NCBI GenBank assembly: GCA_963725505.1
Contig: CAVRYN010000002.1
Location: forward strand, 186,001-250,000
Direction: 5' to 3'
Length of the DNA stretch: 64,000 nt
Origin: Udaeobacter sp963725505
GTDB taxonomy: Bacteria; Verrucomicrobiota; Verrucomicrobiia; Chthoniobacterales; UBA10450
Shown here: positions 18,824 through 27,394 of the stretch, piece by piece
Layout: each line of letters begins with the position of its first letter
How positions within the stretch are numbered: the first letter of the stretch is position 1
The notes under the pieces: generated by a model
The model's input: the letters and a program-made list of their open reading frames with translations, nothing else
Told to the model about the DNA's origin: nothing
Database searches by the model: none
Translations under genes and position numbers: made by a program

Positions 18824-19153
18824 ATGAAACGAAAAATATTCGTCTCCGCGACAATCATCATTGCGTCAGCGGGCATTGGTTTTGCAGCCGATGCTGCTGC
18901 AAACTGGACACAGAATTGTGCCTCCTGCCACGGGAAGGACGGCAGCGGGAGCACCATGATGGGCAAGAAATTGGGCGTGAAAGACTATCGCGACGCGAAG
19001 GTCCAGGCGGCCTTCAGCGATGCCGAAGCGGAAAGAGCAATTAAGGAAGGCGTAAAAACAAGCGGCAAGGAGACGATGAAACCATTCGGGAGCAAACTTT
19101 CCGAGGCCGATATCAAGGCGCTCGTGGCCTACGTTCGTTCATTCAAGAAGTAA
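18824..19153 (+). CDS. Small monohaem cytochrome c
   Basis: A 109-residue exported cytochrome: signal peptide to about residue 22, haem site CASCHGKDG, and the axial Met in KETMKPFGSKLSEADIKALVAYVRS, the typical class I C-terminal helix. ATG 18824 is preferred over the upstream in-frame ATG 18803 because GAGGAAAGG lies just before it and the signal peptide then has a normal length. Paralogue of the preceding gene. Predicted soluble carrier in the periplasm. Confidence 0.85.
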   Translation: MKRKIFVSATIIIASAGIGFAADAAANWTQNCASCHGKDGSGSTMMGKKLGVKDYRDAKVQAAFSDAEAERAIKEGVKTSGKETMKPFGSKLSEADIKALVAYVRSFKK

Positions 19154-19210
19154 TCGCGCCAAATTTTGCAGGAAGTGCTCTCGACTGGGCCGTGCATCGC
19201 GGGTTTTGCT

Positions 19211-19279
19211 GTAGTGTGCGCTCTCCTGAGCGCATCCGACCCTGAGGCTTCGAATGAAAAATCCGCTGAGACAGCGGAC
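19211..19279. repeat. Two hairpins with GTAG head (REP-like)
   Basis: GTAG at 19211 is followed by stem TGCGCTC/GAGCGCA (19217-19234), and then by stem TCCGCTG/CAGCGGA (19262-19278). The layout resembles the other two-hairpin elements of the window, although the closing CTAC is replaced by CTGCAG. It occupies the spacer before the membrane heptaheme gene. Confidence 0.45.
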
Positions 19280-19355
19280 TCTGCAGCCGGAGAATCACAA
19301 TCGAATCGCCCGGTTTTAGCATGACTTTTCGAGCCGCCTGTAAATAATTGCCGCG

Positions 19356-20846
19356 ATGCCTGACGCTCCACCTCCCGCGCAGCCCCGGCCTTTTAGGCGC
19401 AATTTCCGCAACTGGCTTAGCTGGTCCGGAATGGTGCTCGCCGCCAGCGCGCTTTTCGCCTTTCTCCTCCTATTCGCGTTTGATCTGTTCGCGCTCCACC
19501 GCAATCCCTACATTGGCATTCTCGCCTATGTAGTTGCGCCGCTATTCTTCGTTCTCGGAATTTTTCTCACGTTTCTTGGTGCGCTTATTCGCTGGCGCAC
19601 ACGGCGCCGTGCTGTGCGAGCGGCTGAGCCTCTTGCGATCAAAATTGATTTGTCACGGGCGCGCGACCGAAGAATTCTCGCACTCTTCATTGCCGGCAGC
19701 GTTGGATTCTTGTTTGTGACAGCTATTGGCAGTTATCAGACGTACCAAGTCACGGAATCAGTTCAATTCTGCGGAAAAGCTTGTCATCTGCCGATGGAGC
19801 CACAGTTCGTTGCGTTTCAACACACCGCGCACGCGAGCGTGGAGTGTGTGGCCTGTCATGTCGGTCCCGGCGCGGCCGCGTATTTCAAAACCAAGATCAA
19901 TGGCGTAAAGCAGCTTTACCATACGGTCCGCAACGATTTCGACCGGCCGATTCGTCTCACTCCGGCCAATCTGCGGCCGTCCCAAGCCATCTGTGAGCAG
20001 TGCCACTGGCCAAAGAAATTCGTCGGCAACGTCGAACGCACTTACCAGCACTATCTTTCCGACGAGAAAAATACGCCGTTTGCAGTTCGGCTCCTGCTTA
20101 ACGTTGGCGGAGGCGACCCATCAAACGGACCGCAAGGCGGTATTCATTGGCACATGAATATCGCCAACAAGATTGAATACATCGCAACGGACGACCAACT
20201 ACTCTCGATCCCGTGGGTGAGAATGACGAATCCGCAGGGCGTCGTCACGGAATATCGCGATCCCGAGTTCAAAGACGATCCAGCAAAGCATGAAATCCGG
20301 CGAATGGATTGCATGGATTGTCACAGCCGCCCCGCGCACAAGCTGCATACGCCGAACGAAGCGGTTGACCTGGCGTTATTGACTGGTCGCCTCGATCCAA
20401 AGATTCCGTGGGTGAAATCGAAAGTGGTTACGGCGTTGACCCAGCCCTACTCCACCAGGCCCGAAGCAGAACAAGGCATCGCGAATTCTCTGCGCGAAGC
20501 TTATCCCGACCCTGCGCAGGCAAATCCAGTCATCAACGAAGCCCAGGCGATCTATCGCCAGAATTTTTTTCCGGAAGTGAAAGTGGATTGGCGGACGTAT
20601 CCCGATTTTGTTGGGCACAAGAACTGGAATGGATGTTTCCGCTGTCACGACGGCAAACACGTGTCAGCTGACGGCAAGATGTCGATCAAAGCCAGCGATT
20701 GCCGCTCCTGTCATCTTATTCTGGCGCAGGGGAGCGGCGAAGCACTTGAACAGATCAACGCCAAAGGGCACGATTTCATCCACATCGACGCTCCGTATGC
20801 GGAGTTTTCCTGTGTCGATTGCCATACCGGCGGCCCTCAGAAATAA
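19356..20846 (+). CDS. Membrane-anchored NapC/NirT-like heptaheme cytochrome c
   Basis: A 496-residue protein with two membrane helices near residues 24-48 and 55-78, a basic loop, a third helix near 108-125 and a large periplasmic cytochrome part. Haem sites in order: CGKACH (CX3CH, residue 139), CVACH, CEQCH, CMDCH, CFRCH, CRSCH and CVDCH, so seven in all. The first pair with its HAS...AAYFKTKINGVKQL neighbourhood resembles NapC/NrfH-type quinol dehydrogenases, which take electrons from the quinone pool to periplasmic partners. Next to an MtrA/MtrB-like pair this is the expected inner-membrane end of a trans-envelope electron path (inference). The CX3CH first site is unusual. The gene heads an operon with a lipoprotein, resB and ccsA. 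Confidence 0.8.
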   Translation: MPDAPPPAQPRPFRRNFRNWLSWSGMVLAASALFAFLLLFAFDLFALHRNPYIGILAYVVAPLFFVLGIFLTFLGALIRWRTRRRAVRAAEPLAIKIDLSRARDRRILALFIAGSVGFLFVTAIGSYQTYQVTESVQFCGKACHLPMEPQFVAFQHTAHASVECVACHVGPGAAAYFKTKINGVKQLYHTVRNDFDRPIRLTPANLRPSQAICEQCHWPKKFVGNVERTYQHYLSDEKNTPFAVRLLLNVGGGDPSNGPQGGIHWHMNIANKIEYIATDDQLLSIPWVRMTNPQGVVTEYRDPEFKDDPAKHEIRRMDCMDCHSRPAHKLHTPNEAVDLALLTGRLDPKIPWVKSKVVTALTQPYSTRPEAEQGIANSLREAYPDPAQANPVINEAQAIYRQNFFPEVKVDWRTYPDFVGHKNWNGCFRCHDGKHVSADGKMSIKASDCRSCHLILAQGSGEALEQINAKGHDFIHIDAPYAEFSCVDCHTGGPQK

Positions 20847-20879
20847 TCTTTGCTTGTGAAACCCACCGCAGTTAATTCG

Positions 20880-20920
20880 CCTCTCCCATTTCGCAAAGGG
20901 GAGAGGACTAAGGTGAGGGG
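20880..20920. repeat. CCTCTCCC/GGGGAGAGG palindromic repeat
   Basis: An 8-9 base stem (20880-20887 with 20898-20906) followed by ACTAAGGTGAGGGG. The same words occur twice at 27230-27369. It overlaps the likely start of the next gene, whose ribosome site (GGAGAGG) and GTG start codon both appear to be part of the repeat. Confidence 0.6.
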
Positions 20921-22016
20921 ATTTTTCAATTCGACGCAATTTGGCAGCGCGCTCGTAATTTATCCCGTGTTAGTCACCATCCTCCTGGCTGGTTGCGAGA
21001 AAAACTCGGAGATCAAGGTTTATCGCGTTTCCAAGGCGCCGCTGGAAGAATCCGCGCCGCAGCAGCAAGACGCGATGCCAACCAACACGGCCGCGCCCCG
21101 GATGCCTGGCGGCCTCGCACAGAGCAGCTCGGCAGCGGTAACAACTCCGCCGAATTGGGAACCGCAACCCCTCTCGCAAATGCGACAGGCAAGTTTTCTC
21201 GTCAAAGGCGACAACGACGCCGTCGCAGATATCTCATTTGTGAGTCTTGGTACTGCTGCCGGAAATGTTTTCGACAACGTGAACCGTTGGCTCGATCAAC
21301 TTGGTCAACCGCCAATCACCGAACAGAAACTAGGCGACATTGCGCAGCGCCTGCGCACTTCGCTAGGCGACGCCGTAATTGTCGATCTTGCGGGGCTCCC
21401 GAAAGATGCTGATCCAGCGAAAGACGGTAGAATCATTGCTGCAATGATGACCACTGCTGACTCCACGCTGTTTTTTAAAATGCGCGGCAACGCCGATCTG
21501 ACCGAGGCGCAGAAAGGAGACTTCATCAAATGGGTCGCAGCGATCTGCAACGCCCAAGTCGAAACCAAATCGCCACAAATGGCAGCGATGCCGCCGCAGG
21601 ACGCAGGCGCACCGCAGATCAAATGGAACACGCCGGAAGGCTGGACAGAAGTTCCACCGTCATCCATGCGCTATGCCAGCTTCAGCGCATTGGCCGAAAA
21701 TGGCGACAAGATCGACATTTCCGTTGTCACTTTTCCGGGCGAAGGCGGAAGCGATGCCGATAACGTCAATCGCTGGCGCGGACAGATTGGTCTCGCGCCG
21801 GTCGACGCGAGTGCCGTCACTTCACAAGTCATTCCGTTGAAAAGTGCGGACACAACTTTCTCAACTACTGACATCGTTGGAGCCAAGGCGCGTACCATCG
21901 CGGCGTGGGCACGCCACGACGGTCGTGTCTGGTTCTTCAAAGCGACGGGGCCAAACGCCGCAGTTGAGAAAGAAAAACCGGACTTCGTAAAGTTTATCGA
22001 GTCAGTTCGATTTTAG
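20913..22016 (+). CDS. Lipoprotein with duplicated domain, function unknown
   Basis: GTG 20913 gives a normal lipoprotein signal ending LVTILLAGC, and a GGAGAGG lies six bases upstream; the frame is open to 20850 but the extra residues come from a palindromic repeat. The mature protein (about 340 residues) has a Pro/Gln-rich linker and then two related halves: NWEPQPLSQMRQASFLV...DNVNRWLDQLGQPPI and GWTEVPPSSMRYASFSA...DNVNRWRGQIGLAPV. Each half seems to be one copy of a domain of about 140 residues. It lies between the heptaheme cytochrome and resB, four bases before resB, so it is part of a cytochrome assembly operon. I do not recognise a catalytic motif. Confidence 0.7.
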   Translation: MRGFFNSTQFGSALVIYPVLVTILLAGCEKNSEIKVYRVSKAPLEESAPQQQDAMPTNTAAPRMPGGLAQSSSAAVTTPPNWEPQPLSQMRQASFLVKGDNDAVADISFVSLGTAAGNVFDNVNRWLDQLGQPPITEQKLGDIAQRLRTSLGDAVIVDLAGLPKDADPAKDGRIIAAMMTTADSTLFFKMRGNADLTEAQKGDFIKWVAAICNAQVETKSPQMAAMPPQDAGAPQIKWNTPEGWTEVPPSSMRYASFSALAENGDKIDISVVTFPGEGGSDADNVNRWRGQIGLAPVDASAVTSQVIPLKSADTTFSTTDIVGAKARTIAAWARHDGRVWFFKATGPNAAVEKEKPDFVKFIESVRF

Positions 22017-22020
22017 AAAC

Positions 22021-23178
22021 ATGTTGCGCAAACTTGTCGATCTCATCACCTCGCTGAAGCTGACCATTATTTGTCTGGCAGCGGGGATGGCGTTGATTTT
22101 TGCGGGCACGCTCGCGCAGGTTCATCTCGGAATCCATGAAGCGCAGCAGCGTTATTTCCAAAGCATGTTCGTCTGGTGGCCGCCGGAAGGGCGCGGCTTC
22201 CAGATTCCGATTTTTCCCGGCGGCCATCTCATCGGTGCCGTGCTGCTGATCAATCTCATCGCCGCGCACGCGAAACGTTTCCGTTGGACCTGGCGGAAAC
22301 TCGGCATTCATCTCACCCACGCCGGGTTGATCATCATGCTCGCCGGCGGTCTTTTCACCGATCTTTTCGCGGTCGAAAGTCACATGCGGCTCGCAGGCGG
22401 CGACACGAAAAATTATTCTGAGGACATGCGCCGGACGGAACTGGCTGTGATCGACACGAGCGATGATGATCTCGATCAGGTGACCGCGATTCCCGACACT
22501 GTGCTGCGACACAACCGAGTAATTGATCACTCGAGTTTGCCGTTCCGGATCGTGGTCAGGAATTTTTATCAGAATTCGCACCTGAAAATGTTGAGTGAAG
22601 CGGGAGACGGCGCTCGACCAATCGCCAATCAAGGTCCCGGCGCAATGATCGCAGTCGATCCCGCCCCGCGCGCGACCGGTGTTGATGAACGCGATGTTCC
22701 GAGCGCTGCCGTCGAAATTTTGCCGAAAGACGGTGGTTCGCTAGGCACATGGTTGGTTTCAGACGGGCTCGGCGCGCCCCAGACATTTTCCTCTGGCGAT
22801 CGGACGTGGATGATTACTCTGCGGCCGACGCGTTACTACAAGCCCTACAGCGTCACGTTGCAGAAGTTCACGCACGAAAAGTACTCCGGAACCGAAATTC
22901 CGAAAAATTTTTCAAGCAAGGTCACGTTGATCGATCCGGAGAAATCAGTGAACCGTGACGTATTGATCTACATGAATCACCCGCTGCGGTACCGCGGTGA
23001 GACATTTTATCAGGCCGGGTTTCAGAAGGATGATTCGGCGACGATTTTGCAAGTGGTGCACAACCCAGGCTTCATCGCACCTTACCTTGCGTGCATCATC
23101 GTAGCTGCCGGTCTTCTTGTGCAATTCGGTTTTCACCTCGTCGGATTTTCGCGTCAACGACGGAGCGCAATCGCATGA
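22021..23178 (+). CDS. resB: Cytochrome c biogenesis protein ResB (system II)
   Basis: A 385-residue ResB/Ccs1-type protein: membrane helices near residues 10-32, 66-80 and 97-115, a large periplasmic domain, and a last helix near 355-375. The end of the periplasmic domain shows RGETFYQAGFQKDDSATILQVV before the final helix, as in the family. In system II, ResB works with CcsA to carry haem across the membrane and attach it to CXXCH apocytochromes. The gene shares four bases (ATGA) with ccsA. With so many multihaem cytochromes around, a dedicated system II pair is expected. Confidence 0.85.
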   Translation: MLRKLVDLITSLKLTIICLAAGMALIFAGTLAQVHLGIHEAQQRYFQSMFVWWPPEGRGFQIPIFPGGHLIGAVLLINLIAAHAKRFRWTWRKLGIHLTHAGLIIMLAGGLFTDLFAVESHMRLAGGDTKNYSEDMRRTELAVIDTSDDDLDQVTAIPDTVLRHNRVIDHSSLPFRIVVRNFYQNSHLKMLSEAGDGARPIANQGPGAMIAVDPAPRATGVDERDVPSAAVEILPKDGGSLGTWLVSDGLGAPQTFSSGDRTWMITLRPTRYYKPYSVTLQKFTHEKYSGTEIPKNFSSKVTLIDPEKSVNRDVLIYMNHPLRYRGETFYQAGFQKDDSATILQVVHNPGFIAPYLACIIVAAGLLVQFGFHLVGFSRQRRSAIA

Positions 23179-25085
23179 AACGGTTTTTGCCCTGGGTCAT
23201 TTTAGTCATTGCTGCCGGATCGATTGCGGCCAACTGGCTGCCGCCAAAAACTGGAAAGGACGAATTTGATTTCGCAAAGTTCGGCAAAATCCCGGTGCTC
23301 GTGGGCGGGCGGGTTAAACCGCTCGACACCGTCGCGCGCAATTCGCTCTTGATCATTCATGGAAAACAGGAACTGCGCCTCGAAGGCGGCAAGCCGCTGA
23401 GCGCGATGCAATGGCTCACCGACGTTCTGTTTAATGCTTCTGTTGCCGATCAGTATCCGGTTTTCGTCGTGCAAAACGCCGAGGTGCTTGGCTTGTTCGG
23501 GTGGGAACAAAGCGACCGAAAATATTTTAGCTTCGCTGAATTCACGCCGTTCCTGAAGCAGATCGACGAACAGGGCGCCCAGTCGGACAAACTCGAAGGC
23601 GTCCAACGCTCTGCTTATCAGAGCGCGATCCTGAATCTGCGCAACGGGTTGGCGCTGTATCAGCGGTTGAAGAACAGCATTCAACCGGAGGGCGCGGAAA
23701 ATTTTGCGGCTGAGCTGCAGAGCTTCGAAAGCAGTGTCCCTGGCGCAGCAAAGGCAGCTCGCGAATTCGAAATGGGCGAAAATTTCGATAAAGCGAAACT
23801 CAATGACGTCGCTCAGCTGGTTCAGAAATACGAGCGACTTTCGGAAATGGCCTACGTTCTTGCCGTTCCGCCCATGAACTCGCCGGGATCAACGATCCCG
23901 GCTACAGCAAACGGCGATTGGCACTCTGTTGGCGACAGCTTGCTCCACTCGGTCGGCGCCGGAGAAATTCACCCGATCGTGACCGAATATGCCATCATCG
24001 GTGACGCCTACCGAGCGAATGATCGGTCCCTTTTCAATGAACATCTGAGTCAAATGACCAACTCGTTCGCAGAAGAGCAGCCGAATGCGGCGAAGCGGGC
24101 GTCATTCGAGTTTTTGTTCAATTTTCTTCAGCCGTTCAGCCAGGCAATGGCACTTTACGTTCTCGCTTTTTTGCTGGCGTGCGCGTCGTGGCTCGGCTGG
24201 AGCCAGGCGCTGCGACGCTCCGCGTTTTATCTTTTGTTGCTTGCGCTCGCCATTCACACTTTCGGCTTGGTTTCGCGGATGTATCTGCAAGAACGTCCGC
24301 CGGTCACCAATCTGTATTCGTCCGCGATTTTCATCGGCTGGGGCGCAGTCATTGTCTCGCTGATACTCGAACGGATTTACAGGGACGGAATCGGCGCGGC
24401 GTGCGCGGGCGCGATTGGCTTTGTCACGTTAATCATTGCGCATCATCTTGCCGGCAGCGGCGACACGCTCGAAATGCTGCAAGCCGTTTTGGACACCAAC
24501 ATCTGGCTCGCGACACACGTGGTCGCGATTACAACAGGTTACTCGGCGATGTTTCTCGCCGGCATGCTTGCCATCATATATGTCGTGCGTGGCGTGTTCA
24601 CGCGCTCGCTGACGAAACAAACCGCCGATTCGCTCGCACGCATGACCTACGGCGTTGTTTGTTTTGCTACGCTGTTCAGTTTCGTGGGCACGGTGCTCGG
24701 CGGAATCTGGGCCGATCAATCGTGGGGCCGCTTCTGGGGCTGGGATCCGAAAGAAAATGGCGCCGTACTCATCGTTCTTTGGTGCGCAATCATTTTGCAC
24801 GCGCGCTGGGGCGGATTTATCCGGCAACGCGGCCTGATGATCATGGCGCTCTTCGGCAATGTAGTCACCAGTTTCTCGTGGTTTGGCGTGAACATGCTGG
24901 GCGTCGGTCTTCATTCCTACGGCTTCATGCAAAAAGCTTTCCCATGGCTCGTGGGCTTCATGATCAGTCAGCTCGCGTTAATGTGCGTAGCGGCAATGCC
25001 GCTTGAACGGTGGCGAAGCTTCCGCACCGCGAGCGCTCCGTCTCACGGTCGCCCGCGAATCTCGCCGGCCCCGTCAACTGGGTAA
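23175..25085 (+). CDS. ccsA: Cytochrome c biogenesis protein CcsA (system II), long form
   Basis: A 636-residue protein. Residues 1-310 are an extra periplasmic region with one N-terminal helix and the motif GGRVKPLDTVARNSL; residues 315-620 form the CcsA/CcmC-like membrane domain. The haem-handling WWD segment is DQSWGRFWGWDPKENGA near residue 520, with conserved histidines in LAIHTFGL, LATHVVAI and VGLHSYGF. ATG 23175 overlaps the resB stop. A 24-base palindrome (23883-23906) encodes residues about 237-244 (PGSTIPAT) in the extra region. Together with ResB it forms the haem exporter and ligase for the c-type cytochromes of this region. Confidence 0.85.
   Translation: MKRFLPWVILVIAAGSIAANWLPPKTGKDEFDFAKFGKIPVLVGGRVKPLDTVARNSLLIIHGKQELRLEGGKPLSAMQWLTDVLFNASVADQYPVFVVQNAEVLGLFGWEQSDRKYFSFAEFTPFLKQIDEQGAQSDKLEGVQRSAYQSAILNLRNGLALYQRLKNSIQPEGAENFAAELQSFESSVPGAAKAAREFEMGENFDKAKLNDVAQLVQKYERLSEMAYVLAVPPMNSPGSTIPATANGDWHSVGDSLLHSVGAGEIHPIVTEYAIIGDAYRANDRSLFNEHLSQMTNSFAEEQPNAAKRASFEFLFNFLQPFSQAMALYVLAFLLACASWLGWSQALRRSAFYLLLLALAIHTFGLVSRMYLQERPPVTNLYSSAIFIGWGAVIVSLILERIYRDGIGAACAGAIGFVTLIIAHHLAGSGDTLEMLQAVLDTNIWLATHVVAITTGYSAMFLAGMLAIIYVVRGVFTRSLTKQTADSLARMTYGVVCFATLFSFVGTVLGGIWADQSWGRFWGWDPKENGAVLIVLWCAIILHARWGGFIRQRGLMIMALFGNVVTSFSWFGVNMLGVGLHSYGFMQKAFPWLVGFMISQLALMCVAAMPLERWRSFRTASAPSHGRPRISPAPSTG
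23883..23906. repeat. REP hairpin inside ccsA, identical to one in nifJ
   Basis: CCGGGATC/GATCCCGG with loop AAC followed by CTACA. The sequence from 23881 to 23906 is the same as at 4909-4934 inside nifJ. It is in frame and in a non-conserved stretch of the protein. Confidence 0.7.
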
Positions 25086-25126
25086 AGGTCACTGCAGAAA
25101 AACAGAATTCGGGCGCAGACACTCTG

Positions 25127-25252
25127 CCAATAAATGCACAGCGTTTGCCAACGCTTGCGTAGGCGTTGTCCTTCCTGCTGCGAATATGCACGCGAAACAA
25201 CATGGAAACAGCGGCAAACCCTTGGCCGGCAAAACACAACTGGCGTTACATT
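25127..25252 (+). repeat. Broken third copy of the 40-bp repeat
   Basis: CCAATAAATGCACAGC at 25127-25142 matches the first half of the repeat at 2953 and 7607, and GGCAAAACACAACTG with TTACAT (25228-25252) matches the second half. About 85 bases lie between the halves. The copy ends five bases before the likely GTG start of the GltD-like gene. Confidence 0.45.
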
Positions 25253-25256
25253 CAGC

Positions 25257-26631
25257 GTGAGTCGCCTCCGAAACGCGACGCCTCCGAACGCATCTGTGAC
25301 TTTGATGAGATCTACGATTTGTTACGATGAAGCCACCGCGCGCGCACAAGCCAGCCGCTGCATCAATTGCCCCGATCCAGCATGCGTCAAAAGCGGTTGT
25401 CCGCTTGCGAATCGAATTCCTGAATGGCTCGCCCTGGCGGCAGACGGCCGATTTCTTGAAGCCGCAGCGCTCTCACGTTCCACCAGCAACATGCCCGAAA
25501 TTTGCAGCCGCGTCTGTCCACAGGATCGCTTATGCGAAAGCGCGTGCATTCTGAATGCGCGCTCCGAATCGGTCTCAATTGGTGCCGTCGAAAAGTTCAT
25601 CAACGAATACGCGTTTGCGCATGAGAGGATAGACGCAGGAGTCGCGCCGCCGAATGGACTCAAAGTCGCTGTCGTCGGAAGCGGACCGGGCGGAATGGCG
25701 TGTGCGGATGAACTGGCGAAGCTCGGCTACGCTGTCACGATTTTTGAATCGCAAACGCGTCCGGGCGGTTTGCTCGTCAACGGCATTCCGTCATTCAAAC
25801 TTGAGAAGAACATCGTGGAGCGGCGGTTTGATCTGTTGCGGCGACGCGGTGTAACAATCCGACTGCGGCGTGACCGTCGGGCGCGACGTGCCCTTGTCGA
25901 TCTTGCGAGAAAAATTCGACGCCGTTTATCTCGCGATCGGCGCGCAAAAACCAAAAGAGCTCGATATACCAGGCGCCGATTTGCGGGGAGTGTTTCACGC
26001 GCTGCCGTTTCTGATTCAGAAAAATGTTGCAAGGTCGGACGAGTCGCCGATCGACGTGCGTGGCAAACGCGTCGCAGTGCTGGGCGGCGGCGACACGGCG
26101 ATGGATTGTTTGCGCACGGCGATTCGCTCCGGCGCGCGAGAGGCGATTTGCATTTACCGGCGCGATCTCGAGAACATGCCCGGCAGCCGGCGCGAATACT
26201 TGAACGCGATTGAGGAAGGCGCGCGATTCATGTTTCTCACGAACGCGGTTTCGTTATCAGGCAACGTCGCCGGCGAAGTTTACGAAGCGCGTTGTGTGCG
26301 GATGGAATTGGGCGAACCGGACGCGAAAGGCCGGCGCAAACCGCGACCAATTCAGGCCTCCGAATTCAGTGTGCCAGTCGATGTCGTGCTGATCGCTTAC
26401 GGATTCGATCCGGTCCCGATTTTCGCCGCTGGCAATGCCGACAAGATCGAGGTCAACAAATGGGGCGGCGTGATCACCGATGAGAACCAAATGACCAGCG
26501 TGCCCGGCGTGTTCGCGGGTGGCGATCTCGTGCGCGGTCCGGATCTGGTCGTGCGCGCTGTACGCGATAGTCGCAAAGCCGCCGAGGGTATTCACAGATA
26601 TTTGTCGTCCGCGCAATCGACTCGGGCTTGA
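25257..26631 (+). CDS. GltD-like FAD/Fe-S NAD(P)H oxidoreductase (one frameshift)
   Basis: The first frame has the cysteine-rich N-terminal domain of glutamate-synthase small-subunit-like proteins (CINCPDPACVKSGCPLANRIPEW, CSRVCPQDRLCESACI), then the FAD site VAVVGSGPGGMACADELAKLG and PGGLLVNGIPSFKLEKN. Near 25870 the frame changes, after which the second nucleotide site VAVLGGGDTAMDCLRTA and the end GVFAGGDLVRGPDLVV follow. Repaired length is about 457 residues, normal for GltD. No large GltB subunit is nearby, so it more likely serves as a NAD(P)H:ferredoxin-type electron transfer subunit than in glutamate synthesis (inference). Start GTG 25257 or ATG 25305. Confidence 0.75.
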
Positions 26632-26715
26632 ACTCTCGTTCCGGCCAAGCCGTGCTGTTGGCGCGCCGGAATAAACACTTGAAATAAATTCGTGCGACGA
26701 ATAGAAGATCGACGA

Positions 26716-27183
26716 TGGACGAAGGCGTGGGAGCAACCCAAAGTTCAATAACATCACGCCGACATTTTCTCGATCTTCTTTTGGGCGCGAGCGTCCTCGG
26801 CTTGGCTGGCCAGTATTGCTTATCCAATCATTCGTTATCTCAAACCGCTGCCGCAGACTGGGCCGACGGGGCCGACGCGATTGACTCGCGATGAAGCGTC
26901 AAAACTGGAGCAGAACAAATTTGTTATCGTCCCGGTGAGCGGACAACGCGTGATGGTTTTGCAAGCTGGCGATCAACTGCACGCGTTTAGCGCGAAGTGC
27001 ACGCACGAAGGATGCACGGTGACGTTTTTGCCGGGGCAATCCGTAATTTGGTGCCCGTGCCATGATGGGCGGTTCGATCTTAACGGTCGCGTACTGTCCG
27101 GGCCGCCGCCTCGTCCATTGACCCAGTATCTCGCCCAACGCCAACCCGACGGTGGAATCGTCGTTTCTGAAGAAAGGGCGTGA
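26716..27183 (+). CDS. Rieske [2Fe-2S] protein of a bc-type complex (one frameshift)
   Basis: Begins MDEGVGATQ with SRRHFLDLLLGAS, a Tat-like twin-arginine signal anchor. After a frame change near 26810 it continues AYPIIRYLKPLPQTGP and then the Rieske domain with CTHEGCTV and CPCHDGRFDLNGRVLSGPPP, the two Cys-His pairs that bind the cluster. About 155 residues when repaired. It is followed by cytochrome b, as in quinol:cytochrome c oxidoreductases. The second half is open from about 26881 in the ORF sense, but the true start must be upstream to include the anchor. Confidence 0.8.
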
Positions 27184-27229
27184 TAACCGTTTCACAGCTA
27201 GCACCGGCGAGTCTGTTGGAAGACTCGAC

Positions 27230-27369
27230 CCCTCACCCTAGCCCTCTCCCCTGGCAGGGGAGAGGCGACAAATCCGTGTACCGGGCGGCAGCGTATCGGA
27301 GTTGGCCTTTCATCTCTCCGCGGCGGGATTTCGTCGCCCCTCTGAGGGGAGAGGATAAAGGTGAGGGGT
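27230..27369. repeat. Palindromic repeat pair (CCCTCACCC ... GGTGAGGGG)
   Basis: The spacer before cytochrome b begins CCCTCACCCTAGCCCTCTCC with a GGGGAGAGG partner after a short loop, and ends with another GGGGAGAGG followed by AAGGTGAGGGG. The outer words are mutually complementary, so the whole segment can fold as one long hairpin. Same family as 20880-20920. Confidence 0.6.
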
Positions 27370-27394
27370 TCCAACGCGCCACGCTGTTTCTGCA

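Noticed and set aside
19621..22632. Various ORFs of 60-200 codons in other frames over the cytochrome, lipoprotein and ResB genes
   Set aside because: They lie within genes with clear haem or membrane motifs and show no domain themselves.
25257..26631. Glutamate synthase small subunit proper
   Set aside because: No large subunit gene is near, and many GltD-like proteins have other electron-transfer roles, so the narrower name is not used.
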